Source: Desulfobacteraceae bacterium (GTDB taxonomy: Bacteria > Desulfobacterota > Desulfobacteria > Desulfobacterales > Desulfobacteraceae). From it: 64,000 nt of DNA. How positions within the stretch are numbered: the stretch's first letter is position 1; every line of letters starts with the position of its first letter. A program made the position numbers and the translations under genes. Positions 34,638 through 42,868 of this stretch are shown piece after piece. A model generated the notes under the pieces. The model ran no database searches and had not been told where the DNA came from. It was given only the letters and a program-made list of their open reading frames with translations. The DNA lies in assembly GCA_024225635.1 (NCBI GenBank), contig JAAEMK010000895.1:1-64000 (forward strand). Reading direction: 5' to 3'.

Positions 34638-35910
34638 CCTGACACCGAACACACCCACCTCGGATATCACCATCATCGGCTCGGGCATGACCGGCATGGC
34701 TGCGGCCCTGTTTGCCGTGAACCGGGGCATTTCAACCACCCTCATCGGCCGGCACTCGGCCATGAACTTTGCAAGCGGGCTCATGGACCTCATGGGGATC
34801 CACCCGGCCGGCCGGGAGTGGGACGACCCCTGGAAAGCCATTAACAGAATCCGTAAGGACCTTCCGGACCATCCCCTGGCAAAGGTGGACAACCGGGATA
34901 TCGAAACCGCCATTGAAGAGCTCCTTGCGTTTCTCAAGGACCAGGCCCTGCCCTACCACCGGGCGGCCCGCAAAAACGTCAACGTCGTCACCTCGGTGGG
35001 CACCGTGAAAAAGACCTATACCGTACCCGAGACCATGTGGAACGGGGTGGCCGCCCTGGAAAAAAAGAGTCCCGCCCTGATCGTGGACCTTGACGGCATG
35101 AAGCTTTTCAGCGCCCGGCAGATCGCCTCCTCCCTGAAACAAAGATGGCCTGGCTTAAGGGCCCGGACCATCGTTTTTCCGGGAACCGAAACCCTGGAAG
35201 AACTCCATCCCGAACATGTCGCCAGGGCACTGGACCTTTCCGCAAACAGGGTGAAACTTGCGGACAGGATCAAACCTTTCATCAAGGATGCCGCCTGCAT
35301 CGGGTTTCCCGCCCTCCTTGGCATGTACAGATCCCTTGAAGCCGTAAAAGAGCTGGAACAGCTCCTGGAACGCCCGGTATTCGAAATTCCCACCCCGCCG
35401 GTATCGGTCCCCGGCATCAGGCTCCAGGAAACCTTTGTCAGCGGGCTTGGAAAAAACCCGTTGTTCCGCACCCTTTCCACCATGGTCACCCATGTGGAAA
35501 CCAATTCCGGTTTCGCCATCACCGCGGGAAAGAGCAACGCACCCGCCACCATCCGTTCAAAGGCCGTGCTGCTGGCAACGGGCCGTTTCCTGGGCAAGGG
35601 CCTTACGGCGAGCCGCCAGGGCATACGGGAGAGCCTCATGGACCTTCCGGTGGAGCAGCCGGAAACAAGGGAAGAGTGGCACCGGGACGACCTGTTCTCC
35701 CCCCAGGGGCATCCAGTGAACAAGGCCGGTATCAAGACCGATGAGAGCTTCCGGCCCCTTGGCCGCCCCTCTGATAAACCTGTGAAAAACCTGTATGTGG
35801 CAGGCTCCATCCTGGCCGGTTCTGACTGGATGCGAATGAAATGCGGATCGGGGGTTGCCATCGCAACCGCCTTTGCAGCCGTCAAGGCCATTGAAAAAGC
35901 AAACAAATGA
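34630..35910 (+). CDS. glpB: Anaerobic glycerol-3-phosphate dehydrogenase subunit B
   Basis: 426 residues from the ATG at 34630 (GGAG six bases upstream), overlapping the glpA stop. An N-terminal dinucleotide-binding site (DITIIGSGMTGMAAAL) and the GlpB pattern SGLMDLMGIHP, with a second nucleotide motif late (NLYVAGSILAGSDWM). GlpB carries FMN and helps link GlpA to the membrane. In Escherichia coli the third subunit GlpC (Fe-S, membrane anchor) follows; here a terminator (36004-36042) comes instead. Confident. Confidence 0.92.
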   Translation: MNNLTPNTPTSDITIIGSGMTGMAAALFAVNRGISTTLIGRHSAMNFASGLMDLMGIHPAGREWDDPWKAINRIRKDLPDHPLAKVDNRDIETAIEELLAFLKDQALPYHRAARKNVNVVTSVGTVKKTYTVPETMWNGVAALEKKSPALIVDLDGMKLFSARQIASSLKQRWPGLRARTIVFPGTETLEELHPEHVARALDLSANRVKLADRIKPFIKDAACIGFPALLGMYRSLEAVKELEQLLERPVFEIPTPPVSVPGIRLQETFVSGLGKNPLFRTLSTMVTHVETNSGFAITAGKSNAPATIRSKAVLLATGRFLGKGLTASRQGIRESLMDLPVEQPETREEWHRDDLFSPQGHPVNKAGIKTDESFRPLGRPSDKPVKNLYVAGSILAGSDWMRMKCGSGVAIATAFAAVKAIEKANK

Positions 35911-36003
35911 TCTATTGCTTTCTCTGACAGAAATGGTAAAAATAAGGATTCAGTTAAGATGGAAATTTTTGCGTTTCCACTCAACAGAAAAAGAATTGGA
36001 CAC

Positions 36004-36042
36004 AAAAGGGCTCCAACGGCCTGCTGCCGTGGCGCCCTTTTT
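36004..36042 (+). terminator. Terminator of the glpAB unit
   Basis: AAAAGGGC pairs with GCCCTTTT and ACGGC with GCCGT inside it (unequal internal loop), followed by the T-run, about 94 bases after the glpB stop. Confidence 0.6.
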
Positions 36043-36136
36043 AACCGACCTGTTTGCCCAGGCCTAACCCTGGCCGGTTCGGACCGCCCCGGATAACCCA
36101 GGGGCCCGGAAAGGCTGTTAAAGGAAACCAACTGTA

Positions 36137-37723
36137 TTGATACGCTTTTTCTCCTCGCTGGTTAAGAAAATTTTTAAACAAGAACCAGCAACGACACCCA
36201 AACCCGTCATCCCTGAAACAGAAGACAAGAAACCACTACCCCGGGAAGAGGAACCACCCCCTGCTCCGCCCAGGCAGCCCCCCCCACCGCCCCAGGCAGT
36301 TGATAAGACCCGCCCCGCCCCTCCCCGCCCCCAAAAACCCCGCTGGACCCTTGACAAGTTCCAGGTACCTGAGGTGGAAGGAAAAACCCGGTTCCACGAT
36401 CTGGATCTGCCCCTGAACCTCATGCGCGGCATTGCCCAGGAAAAATTCGAGTACTGCATGCCGGTCCAGGCGGAAGTACTTCCCCACACCCTCAAGGGCA
36501 GGGACGCCACGGCCAAGGCCCAGACAGGTACGGGCAAAAGCGCGGCCTTTCTCGTGACCATCATCGCGCGGCTGTTGAACACCCCCCTCAAGGGAAAACG
36601 GATGAAGGGCATGCCCAGGGCATTGATCCTTGCCCCCACCCGGGAGCTTGTCCTCCAGATTGAAAAGGATGCCAAGGCCCTGACCCGCTATACCCCCCTT
36701 CGCACCATCTCGGTATTCGGCGGCATGGATTACAGAAAACAGCAGGAGCAGCTGAAATCGAGCCATGTGGACATCATCGCGGCCACCCCGGGACGGCTCA
36801 TCGATTTCATGCAGCAGAAGCTGGTAATACCCGGAAAGGTGGAGATCCTTGTCCTGGATGAGGCGGACCGGATGCTCGACATGGGCTTTATTCCGGACAT
36901 GCGGAAGATCATCTACGCCACCCCCCATAAAAAGGAGCGGCAGACCCTCTTCTTCAGCGCCACCCTTGCCCCCGAGATCCTGCGCATGGCCACCCAGTGG
37001 ACCGTGGATCCCGCCATGGTGGAGATTGACCCGGACAAAACAGCGGCCGACTCCATCAACCAGAAGGTCTACATCGTCACGGAAGATGAGAAGTTCCCCC
37101 TGCTGTACAACCTGGTCACCGGGGAAAACCTCGACCGGGTCATCGTCTTTGTAAACCGGCGGGACACCACCCGGAAGCTTGCCCACAAGCTCCAGCAGTA
37201 TGGCCTGAGGGGCGAAATCCTCTCCGGGGAAGTCTCCCAGAAACAGCGGCTCAGGACCCTCGAGGATTTCAGGAAAGGAAAGGTAAGGCTTCTTGTTGCA
37301 ACGGACGTTGCCGCAAGGGGGCTGCACATCGACGGGGTGAGCCACGTGATCAACTACGACCTTCCCCAGGATCCCGAGCACTATGTCCACCGGATCGGCC
37401 GTACGGGCCGGGCCGGCGCCGAAGGGATCTCCGTGAGCTTTGCCGATGAGATGAGTTCGTTTTACATCCCCGATATAGAAAAGGTGCTCGGCAACAGCCT
37501 TGAGTGCGAGTATCCTGAAGAGGAGATGCTTGCGGCCCTGCCAAAGCCCAAAAAGATCGCGCGCCCAAAGCCGAAGCAAAAGCCGGGATCAGGCCGGAAG
37601 CCCGGCCAGAAGTCTGACCAAAACCGCCGTCGAAGGCCCCAGGACCGCAACCGTCCCCCCCAGAACCGCAAGAGGAGACGACCGCCCAGGGATACCCAAA
37701 AGAAGGACACCTCCCATTCTTGA
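36137..37723 (+). CDS. DEAD-box RNA helicase with proline-rich start and basic tail
   Basis: 528 residues from a TTG (AAAGGA upstream). A membrane-like or amphipathic start (MIRFFSSLVKKIF) leads to a Pro/Lys/Glu-rich linker (about 20-75). The helicase core has Walker A AQTGTGKS, DEAD in LVLDEADRMLDMGF, SAT in FFSATLAPE and HRIGRTGRAG in the second domain. A basic, disordered tail of about 60 residues (KPKQKPGSGRKPGQKSDQ-type) ends it, typical for RNA binding. It resembles RhlE/RhlB-group helicases for ribosome assembly or RNA decay. It is 68 bases before the tat genes. Confident family, loose subgroup. Confidence 0.93.
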   Translation: MIRFFSSLVKKIFKQEPATTPKPVIPETEDKKPLPREEEPPPAPPRQPPPPPQAVDKTRPAPPRPQKPRWTLDKFQVPEVEGKTRFHDLDLPLNLMRGIAQEKFEYCMPVQAEVLPHTLKGRDATAKAQTGTGKSAAFLVTIIARLLNTPLKGKRMKGMPRALILAPTRELVLQIEKDAKALTRYTPLRTISVFGGMDYRKQQEQLKSSHVDIIAATPGRLIDFMQQKLVIPGKVEILVLDEADRMLDMGFIPDMRKIIYATPHKKERQTLFFSATLAPEILRMATQWTVDPAMVEIDPDKTAADSINQKVYIVTEDEKFPLLYNLVTGENLDRVIVFVNRRDTTRKLAHKLQQYGLRGEILSGEVSQKQRLRTLEDFRKGKVRLLVATDVAARGLHIDGVSHVINYDLPQDPEHYVHRIGRTGRAGAEGISVSFADEMSSFYIPDIEKVLGNSLECEYPEEEMLAALPKPKKIARPKPKQKPGSGRKPGQKSDQNRRRRPQDRNRPPQNRKRRRPPRDTQKKDTSHS

Positions 37724-37791
37724 CACATCCTGGTTCAATACTGTAAAAGGTTGGTTAATTTACAATTTTTCAATAAAGGAGTAACCGCAGA

Positions 37792-38190
37792 ATGTTTGGT
37801 TTAGGAATGCCTGAAATTCTTCTCATACTGGCCATCGCCCTCATGGTGATCGGTCCGAAAAAGCTGCCCGAGCTTGCCAAGACCCTGGGTCGCGCCATGG
37901 GCGAGTTCAAGCGCGCAGCCCAGGATTTCAAGAGAAGTATCGATATGGAAGAGACGGTCAAGAAATTCGAGGAACCCTCCAAAGCCCTACGGGATACCCT
38001 CAAGGAAGCCGCCGCCCCCCTTGACCAGGACAAACCCACGGACGAAAAGGAAGAGTCCACGGACGAAAAGGAAGAGTCCTCGGACGAAAAGGAAAAGTCC
38101 TCGGACGATAAGGACGCGCCCGCCGGTAAAAAGGATAGCGACGCCCCGGCAGAGGAGAAAAAACAGGACAAGGACGGGCCCAGACAATGA
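37792..38190 (+). CDS. Tat translocase TatA/TatB-type subunit with acidic repeat tail
   Basis: 132 residues. One N-terminal helix ([20 protein letters not shown]) with the Glu and the [10 protein letters not shown] hinge of the Tat family, then an amphipathic helix ([20 protein letters not shown]). The length and tail suit TatB. The last 60 residues are highly charged and hold near-perfect 7-residue repeats (TDEKEES-type, coded at 38038-38121). Overlaps tatC by four bases (ATGA). Together they move folded proteins such as cofactor-bearing redox enzymes across the membrane. TatA versus TatB cannot be settled here. Confidence 0.9.
   Translation: MFGLGMPEILLILAIALMVIGPKKLPELAKTLGRAMGEFKRAAQDFKRSIDMEETVKKFEEPSKALRDTLKEAAAPLDQDKPTDEKEESTDEKEESSDEKEKSSDDKDAPAGKKDSDAPAEEKKQDKDGPRQ
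38038..38121 (+). repeat. Four 21-bp tandem units inside the Tat gene
   Basis: Units begin at 38038, 38059, 38080 and 38101. The first two are identical (ACGGACGAAAAGGAAGAGTC plus C), the third differs at two or three bases and the fourth is decayed. They encode [21 protein letters not shown] and SDDKDAP. Confidence 0.85.
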
Positions 38191-38966
38191 AGCAGGAAGA
38201 AGATTCAAGAAGCCCGCTTACGGAGCATCTTACAGAGCTGAGGGACAGGCTTGTCCGGTCCTTCATCGCCGTTGGCGTGGGGTTTGTCATTGCCTACTGC
38301 TTTAAGGAGCGCCTGTTCGAGTTCCTGACCGCCCCCTTGGTGACCGCCTTGGGCGCCGGCAACAAGATGATATTCACCGGACTTCCGGAAGCCTTTTTCA
38401 CCTACCTCAAGGTCTCGCTTCTCACCGGCATTGTCCTTGCCACCCCGGTCCTGTTCTACGAGTTCTGGATGTTTGTGAGCCCGGGCCTATACAGGAGCGA
38501 AAAACGGTTCATGATCCCGGTTGTGATCCTCTCGGTGGCCTTTTTCATCCTCGGCTCCTCCTTTGGATATTTTGTGGTCTTTCCCTACGGATTCCAGTTC
38601 TTCCTGGGATTCTCCTCGGACACCATCCAGGCCATGCCCTCCATGAAGGAGTACCTGGGATTTTCTTCCAAGATGCTGCTGGCCTTCGGCTTCGTATTCG
38701 AGCTGCCGTTGATCATCACCTTCATGGCAAAAATGGGCCTTGTCTCGGTTGACTTTCTCAAGAAGAACCGGAAATACGCCATGCTTATCTTCTTTACCGG
38801 CTCCGCCCTCATCACCCCCCCGGATGTGGTGACCCAGATCATGATGGCCATTCCCCTGATGATCCTCTATGAAATCAGCATCGTGGGCGCCAGGGTGTTT
38901 CAGAAAAAGAGCGATGACACGGAGGAAGATGTCGCGGAAGACGCCGTGGAAGAAGATGGGCAATAA
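38187..38966 (+). CDS. tatC: Tat translocase subunit TatC
   Basis: 259 residues with about six membrane helices. TatC signatures: [20 protein letters not shown] at the start (the Glu is key for twin-Arg recognition), a periplasmic loop with [28 protein letters not shown], and [20 protein letters not shown] near the end. A short acidic tail follows. Receptor for twin-arginine signal peptides, forming a complex with the preceding subunit. Very confident. Confidence 0.96.
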   Translation: MKQEEDSRSPLTEHLTELRDRLVRSFIAVGVGFVIAYCFKERLFEFLTAPLVTALGAGNKMIFTGLPEAFFTYLKVSLLTGIVLATPVLFYEFWMFVSPGLYRSEKRFMIPVVILSVAFFILGSSFGYFVVFPYGFQFFLGFSSDTIQAMPSMKEYLGFSSKMLLAFGFVFELPLIITFMAKMGLVSVDFLKKNRKYAMLIFFTGSALITPPDVVTQIMMAIPLMILYEISIVGARVFQKKSDDTEEDVAEDAVEEDGQ

Positions 38967-38979
38967 CTCCTTTTTATTA

Positions 38980-39006
38980 TTGACAGGGGTTGACCCTCTA
39001 TTATAC
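38980..39006 (+). promoter_or_regulatory. Possible promoter of the cytochrome c3 gene
   Basis: TTGACA (38980-38985) with TTATAC (39001-39006) after a short 15-base spacer, about 96 bases before the start. TATTAT overlaps at 38999, but the spacer would be shorter still. Confidence 0.4.
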
Positions 39007-39102
39007 AGTTCGCAAAGATTCGTATGGGATTTAACAGCTGGACAGCTGTGAGACTGTAAGGGATAAGTTAAACTTGTAACGATTAAAGGAGTGTATGGGA
39101 TT

Positions 39103-39573
39103 ATGAGCAAAAAACTGTTGACTTTGCTAGTGGCGGCCGGAGTGGCTGTTCTGTTTGCTTCCACTGGTATCTACGCTGGAACTAAAGTTGCCGACACCTT
39201 TAAGATGGAGACAAAGGAATACGCAAAGCACAAAAAAGGTCTTGTGGAGTTTACCCACAAGAAGCATGCCGAAGACTACAAGATCGGCTGCGGCGATTGC
39301 CACCACGATGACAAGGGCAAGCCCCTCTCTCTCAAAATGGGTGACGACGTTCAGCGTTGTGTAGAGTGCCACACCGAGACCAAAAAGGTCAAGGGTGAGA
39401 AGCTCAAGAAAAAAGACAAGATCAAGAAGTATCAGCAGGATGCTGTCCATGCAAACTGCATCGACTGCCATAAGAAACACAACAAATCCTTGAAAAACCC
39501 CAAGGATCCCAAGGGCACCAAGGGTCCTGCTCCCGCATCCTGCAAGAAGTGCCATCCCAAAACCAAGAAGTAA
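39103..39573 (+). CDS. Tetrahaem cytochrome c3 (class III)
   Basis: 156 residues from the ATG at 39103 (AAAGGAG 11 bases upstream). A signal peptide (MSKKLLTLLVAAGVAVLFAS) exports it to the periplasm. Four CxxCH haem sites are present (CGDCH, CVECH, CIDCH, CKKCH), with the extra His residues for bis-His ligation, for instance VEFTHKKHAEDYK. All four sites are CxxCH, whereas the Desulfovibrio type I protein has some CxxxxCH. The mature protein is very Lys-rich (basic), which suits docking to hydrogenases and redox complexes. A strong terminator follows. It probably carries electrons from periplasmic hydrogenase or formate dehydrogenase to membrane complexes. Confidence 0.95.
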   Translation: MSKKLLTLLVAAGVAVLFASTGIYAGTKVADTFKMETKEYAKHKKGLVEFTHKKHAEDYKIGCGDCHHDDKGKPLSLKMGDDVQRCVECHTETKKVKGEKLKKKDKIKKYQQDAVHANCIDCHKKHNKSLKNPKDPKGTKGPAPASCKKCHPKTKK

Positions 39574-39597
39574 TCAGTACCACGCCACAGGCGTTCA

Positions 39598-39633
39598 AAG
39601 GGCTTTTCCGGTCAACCGGAAAAGCCCTTTTTT
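39598..39633 (+). terminator. Strong intrinsic terminator of the cytochrome c3 gene
   Basis: AAGGGCTTTTCCGG and CCGGAAAAGCCCTT form a perfect 14-bp stem with a TCAA loop, followed by a T-run to 39633. Confidence 0.9.
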
Positions 39634-39772
39634 ATTTGGCAAACCCACCAGAGCAAGAATCCGAATGAATTAAAATTCACCGTGAAGAATGAAGCCCAGG
39701 ATGGTTTTCTCCATTCTCTTCACTGGCGACATCCACCAGAACGAAGATCTGAATATGAACAAATAAAAATCA

Positions 39773-39814
39773 ACCATGAAGGACATGAAGGTTTTCCTTC
39801 ATGTTCTTCATGGT
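39773..39814. repeat. ATGAAGGACATGAAGG-type hairpin
   Basis: ACCATGAAGGACATGAAGG pairs with CCTTCATGTTCTTCATGGT (19 pairs, one of them G-T) across TTTT. It lies downstream of cbiA and may stop its transcript. It resembles scattered intergenic repeats rather than a made-to-measure terminator. Confidence 0.6.
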
Positions 39815-39911
39815 GAAATAAAATGCCCGAGAAAACGCGACAGTGATAGAATTTAAACGAATGTCTTTGTGAGCCTTGGTGGTGGAAGCAAAAAGGCTAT
39901 GGAATAGGGAT

Positions 39912-41327
39912 TCAGCGGTTCCTGTAGGCCTCGGCCTGGCGAATGATCGATTCGGCCCAGGAGGGGGTGCCTGACGCAAGGATGTGGGTATAAGTGGCAA
40001 ACACATTGCCCCGGAAGAATCCGTCCTGCTTGTTGACGATGCCCTTTCCCCGCTCCATGTCAAAGGCCATGCCGCCCTGGGAGAGGTCCACGTCAATAAC
40101 GGTGGAGTAGCGGAACTCGTGCCCCTTGATGGTCTCCCCCTTCTTGAAATAGGGGTTGTCCTCGACCACCTTCACCTGGGTGTAACCGTGACCCACCGGC
40201 CGCTTTGATAGGCCGAAACGAACCGGAAGCACACCGGCCATGTCATAGGACACACCGTCAAGGAGAAGGCTCTCTCCAAGGAAGATAAATCCCCCGCACT
40301 CGGCATAGATGGGCAGGCCCCGGCTGGCGAGGGTTCTTAAATTTTCCCGAAAACCTTTGTTGGCGGCAAGCTGGGGGGCATGGGTCTCTGGAAAACCGCC
40401 GCCCATGTAAATGGCATCCACAGGGGGAATGGCGCTCTCCTTCAACGGGCTGATATACTTGAGCCTTGCCCCGCACGCCTCAAGGGCTTCGAGGTTGTCG
40501 GGATAGTAGAACTGGAATGCGGAATCCTTGATGATGCCGATGACTGGCCCATCCACTTTGGCACCGGGGTTCCGGGGGGAACTGACGGCATTTTCAGGAA
40601 ATTCCACGGTTGGGACCCTGGAAGCGTTCTCCAGGCAGGCCCGGTGGAGGCTGTCAAGGTCGATGTAATCCCGGGCCACCTTTGCCGCCGCCGCAACCGA
40701 ATCCATGGCAAGGGCGTGTTCCTCCATGGGCACCAGTCCCATGTGGCGCTCGGGAAAATCCCTGGCCGACAATTTAGGCACCGCACCAAACACAGGAAGG
40801 TCGCAGAACTGTTTGATGTTGTCCCTTACCTTGTTCTCATGGCGCTTTCCTGCCACACGGTTGAGCACCACCCCCAGGATGTTCAAGTCGGGATCAAAGT
40901 GCATGCACCCGAGAAGCAGGGCCGCCATGGTCCTGGTGCTCTTGGTGCAGTCGAGTACGAGGAGGACGGGCAGGTTCAGTAGCTTTGCAAGCTCGGCCGT
41001 GCTGGTCCGCCCTTCAAGATCGATACCGTCAAAGAGCCCCCGATTGCCTTCAACCACGGAAATGGCGCAATCCTGGCAATGGGAGTAGAAGCTGTGCTCG
41101 ACCTGAGAAGGAGTACAGAGGTAGGTATCGAGGTTGTAGCAAGACCGGCCGGCTGCTAGGGACAGCCAGCCGGCATCGATATAGTCGGGCCCCTTCTTAA
41201 AAGGCGCCACCTCTATTTCGGAGTTGCTCCATGCAGCTGCAATACCAAGGGATATTACAGTTTTACCGGACCCGCCCCTCAAACCCGCAACGACAAGGCC
41301 TGGAACTGTTTTTTTCATCTGCTGCAT
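39912..41327 (-). CDS. cbiA: Cobyrinate a,c-diamide synthase-type amidotransferase beside dsr
   Basis: 471 residues. N-terminal ATPase domain with P-loop GLRGGSGKTVISLG and the CbiA/CobB pattern KKGPDYIDAGWLS; C-terminal glutaminase-like domain with Cys in YAECGGFIFLGE and a late His. CbiA amidates cobyrinate side chains in corrin synthesis. In sulfate reducers a cbiA-like gene often follows dsrABD, where it has been proposed to amidate sirohaem to sirohaem amide for DsrAB; that role is inference here. It starts 20 bases after dsrD and no other cobalamin gene is in the window. Confidence 0.9.
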   Translation of the reverse strand: MQQMKKTVPGLVVAGLRGGSGKTVISLGIAAAWSNSEIEVAPFKKGPDYIDAGWLSLAAGRSCYNLDTYLCTPSQVEHSFYSHCQDCAISVVEGNRGLFDGIDLEGRTSTAELAKLLNLPVLLVLDCTKSTRTMAALLLGCMHFDPDLNILGVVLNRVAGKRHENKVRDNIKQFCDLPVFGAVPKLSARDFPERHMGLVPMEEHALAMDSVAAAAKVARDYIDLDSLHRACLENASRVPTVEFPENAVSSPRNPGAKVDGPVIGIIKDSAFQFYYPDNLEALEACGARLKYISPLKESAIPPVDAIYMGGGFPETHAPQLAANKGFRENLRTLASRGLPIYAECGGFIFLGESLLLDGVSYDMAGVLPVRFGLSKRPVGHGYTQVKVVEDNPYFKKGETIKGHEFRYSTVIDVDLSQGGMAFDMERGKGIVNKQDGFFRGNVFATYTHILASGTPSWAESIIRQAEAYRNR

Positions 41328-41347
41328 GGTTTTATTACTTGAGCCTA

Positions 41348-41605
41348 TTAATCTTCGCCCTCTGTGGCAGACTGCTTTCCAGCACCCTTGATACCGTACA
41401 TGGTTGTGCTTCCGCTTGACCAGTACTCAAGGATCTCCTCAGTTACCATGTTGTTGATAACCTTTTTGATCATCCTGGGTTTGTCATCGGGAAAGAGCTT
41501 ATAAAAATCCTTGATGTAGAACTTGGACTTTGCTTTTGATTTTTTCTGAAGAAACTCTAGAACGAGTTTCTGGGCTTCCTCTTTGTTATCGAGAAGATCG
41601 CTCAT
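41348..41605 (-). CDS. dsrD: DsrD, small activator of dissimilatory sulfite reductase
   Basis: 85 residues, with the winged-helix-like DsrD sequence (KKSKAKSKFYIKDFYKLFPD, then VTEEILEYWSSGSTTMYGIK). DsrD stimulates sulfite reduction by DsrAB and is not thought to bind DNA. It is encoded 98 bases after dsrB, with a strong hairpin in between (41640-41665), and directly before cbiA. A charged disordered end follows the domain. Very confident, since the dsrABD order is diagnostic of reductive-type Dsr. Confidence 0.95.
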   Translation of the reverse strand: MSDLLDNKEEAQKLVLEFLQKKSKAKSKFYIKDFYKLFPDDKPRMIKKVINNMVTEEILEYWSSGSTTMYGIKGAGKQSATEGED

Positions 41606-41639
41606 GATGCTACCCCTTTATTAATTTTAAAACGTGACA

Positions 41640-41665
41640 GCCGGAGCGCAAAAGCGCGCTCCGGC
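41640..41665 (-). promoter_or_regulatory. Hairpin between dsrB and dsrD
   Basis: A perfect 10-bp stem (GCCGGAGCGC / GCGCTCCGGC) with a 6-base loop. Only a short T stretch follows some bases later. It probably protects the dsrAB message or lowers dsrD-cbiA transcription. Confidence 0.55.
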
Positions 41666-41703
41666 CTTGAATCTTACTCCATCAACACCAATTGGTTCTT
41701 AAA

Positions 41704-42852
41704 TTAGAACTTGAAATTGGTGGACTGACGCCAGGACATGTATGCCTGCTGACGGAAGTCATCGATGAGATGATGTGTAAAGTCAAGCTCACATACCTCA
41801 AAGAACTTCTCCCATCCGATTCTCTCTGCCCAGTCACCCAGACGCTCGTACTTGTTCGCGCCGTTTGAGTAAGCATTGACCATCTTAGAGATGGCGTCGG
41901 TCATTGAAGGCCAACGGGGCATCTCATTGGGGAGGAATGCCACAACAACCTTGGAGAACTTGGGATCGCTGATTCTGTTGGAAACCTTACCACCAGCCAT
42001 CAGAACAATACCGTCACCCTCAGTATCCGCGAGAGGCATTGAGGGACACATGGTGTAGCAGTTACCACAGAACATGCAGCGCTCGTTCTTTACAGCAACA
42101 GACTTAACCTCGTCTCCGCTGGGAAGAGTTACCTTTGCAGGCTTGATAGCTGCGGTGGGGCATGCGGAAACAGCAAGGGGGATCTCGCAAAGCTTGTCAA
42201 GGTACTCATGATCAAGCATTGGGGGCTTTCTATGGTAACCGAGGATGGCGATGTCAGAGCAGTGAACGGCGCCGCACATGTTGAGGCAGCAAGCCATGGA
42301 CACCCTGAGGTGCGCGGGAAGTCTCATGTTCTGGAAATCGTCAAAAAGTGTATCCATGGTTGCCTTTACTGTACCGGAAGCATCGGTAGCAGGTGTGTGG
42401 CAATGGATCCAGCCCTGGGTATGAACGATGTTGGTGATACCTGCGCCGGTACCGCCGATGGGGAACTTGTTGCTTCCACCGGGGAATTTACGGCTCTTGA
42501 GGTCGTTCATGAGGGGCTCAAGCTTGTCCTTTGAATCAACCATGAACTCGATGTTGTTACGAGTGGTAAAACGAAGGTGTCCGTCACAGTGCTTGTCAGC
42601 AATGTCGCAGATCTCGTTGATATGAGCGGTACCCATGAGTCGTGCACCACCGCAACGTACGGTGTAGACTTCGTCGCCTGTCTCGGAAACATGAACCAGG
42701 ACGCCGGCCTCAAGGATCTCATGGTGTGTCCATTTACCCTTATTCTTCTTGATAACTTCAGGGTAGAACTCTTCGTAATGTCTCGGACCGATGTCAGTAA
42801 TTCTGTTTTCCATCGGTTTCGCTGGATTGTATCCAGATGATATAAATGCCAT
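41704..42852 (-). CDS. dsrB: Dissimilatory sulfite reductase beta subunit
   Basis: 382 residues. Cysteines for the sirohaem-coupled [4Fe-4S] cluster lie at 151 and in [14 protein letters not shown] (188-198); a ferredoxin insert has [13 protein letters not shown], preceded by [10 protein letters not shown]. DsrB binds the catalytic sirohaem and, with DsrA, reduces sulfite in steps, delivering sulfur to DsrC. It starts 16 bases after dsrA. The sequence type is the bacterial reductive one, in keeping with dsrD next door. Very confident. Confidence 0.98.
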   Translation of the reverse strand: MAFISSGYNPAKPMENRITDIGPRHYEEFYPEVIKKNKGKWTHHEILEAGVLVHVSETGDEVYTVRCGGARLMGTAHINEICDIADKHCDGHLRFTTRNNIEFMVDSKDKLEPLMNDLKSRKFPGGSNKFPIGGTGAGITNIVHTQGWIHCHTPATDASGTVKATMDTLFDDFQNMRLPAHLRVSMACCLNMCGAVHCSDIAILGYHRKPPMLDHEYLDKLCEIPLAVSACPTAAIKPAKVTLPSGDEVKSVAVKNERCMFCGNCYTMCPSMPLADTEGDGIVLMAGGKVSNRISDPKFSKVVVAFLPNEMPRWPSMTDAISKMVNAYSNGANKYERLGDWAERIGWEKFFEVCELDFTHHLIDDFRQQAYMSWRQSTNFKF

Positions 42853-42868
42853 TGTTATTTTCCCTCCG

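Larger units (their letters stand above)
39574..39911. other. Convergent gap with terminator and degenerate repeats
   Basis: 338 bases between cytochrome c3 and the end of cbiA. It holds the strong terminator 39598-39633 and a hairpin at 39773-39814. Two related stretches (about 39643-39691 and 39729-39790) share CCACCAGA, AAGA, TGAAT and AAAAT-CA-CC elements followed by TGAAG, and look like diverged direct copies. Nothing coding is seen. Confidence 0.5.

Noticed and set aside
36236-37579. 447-codon minus-strand frame opposite the DEAD-box helicase gene
   Set aside because: Shadow of the helicase gene, which has all its motifs on the plus strand.
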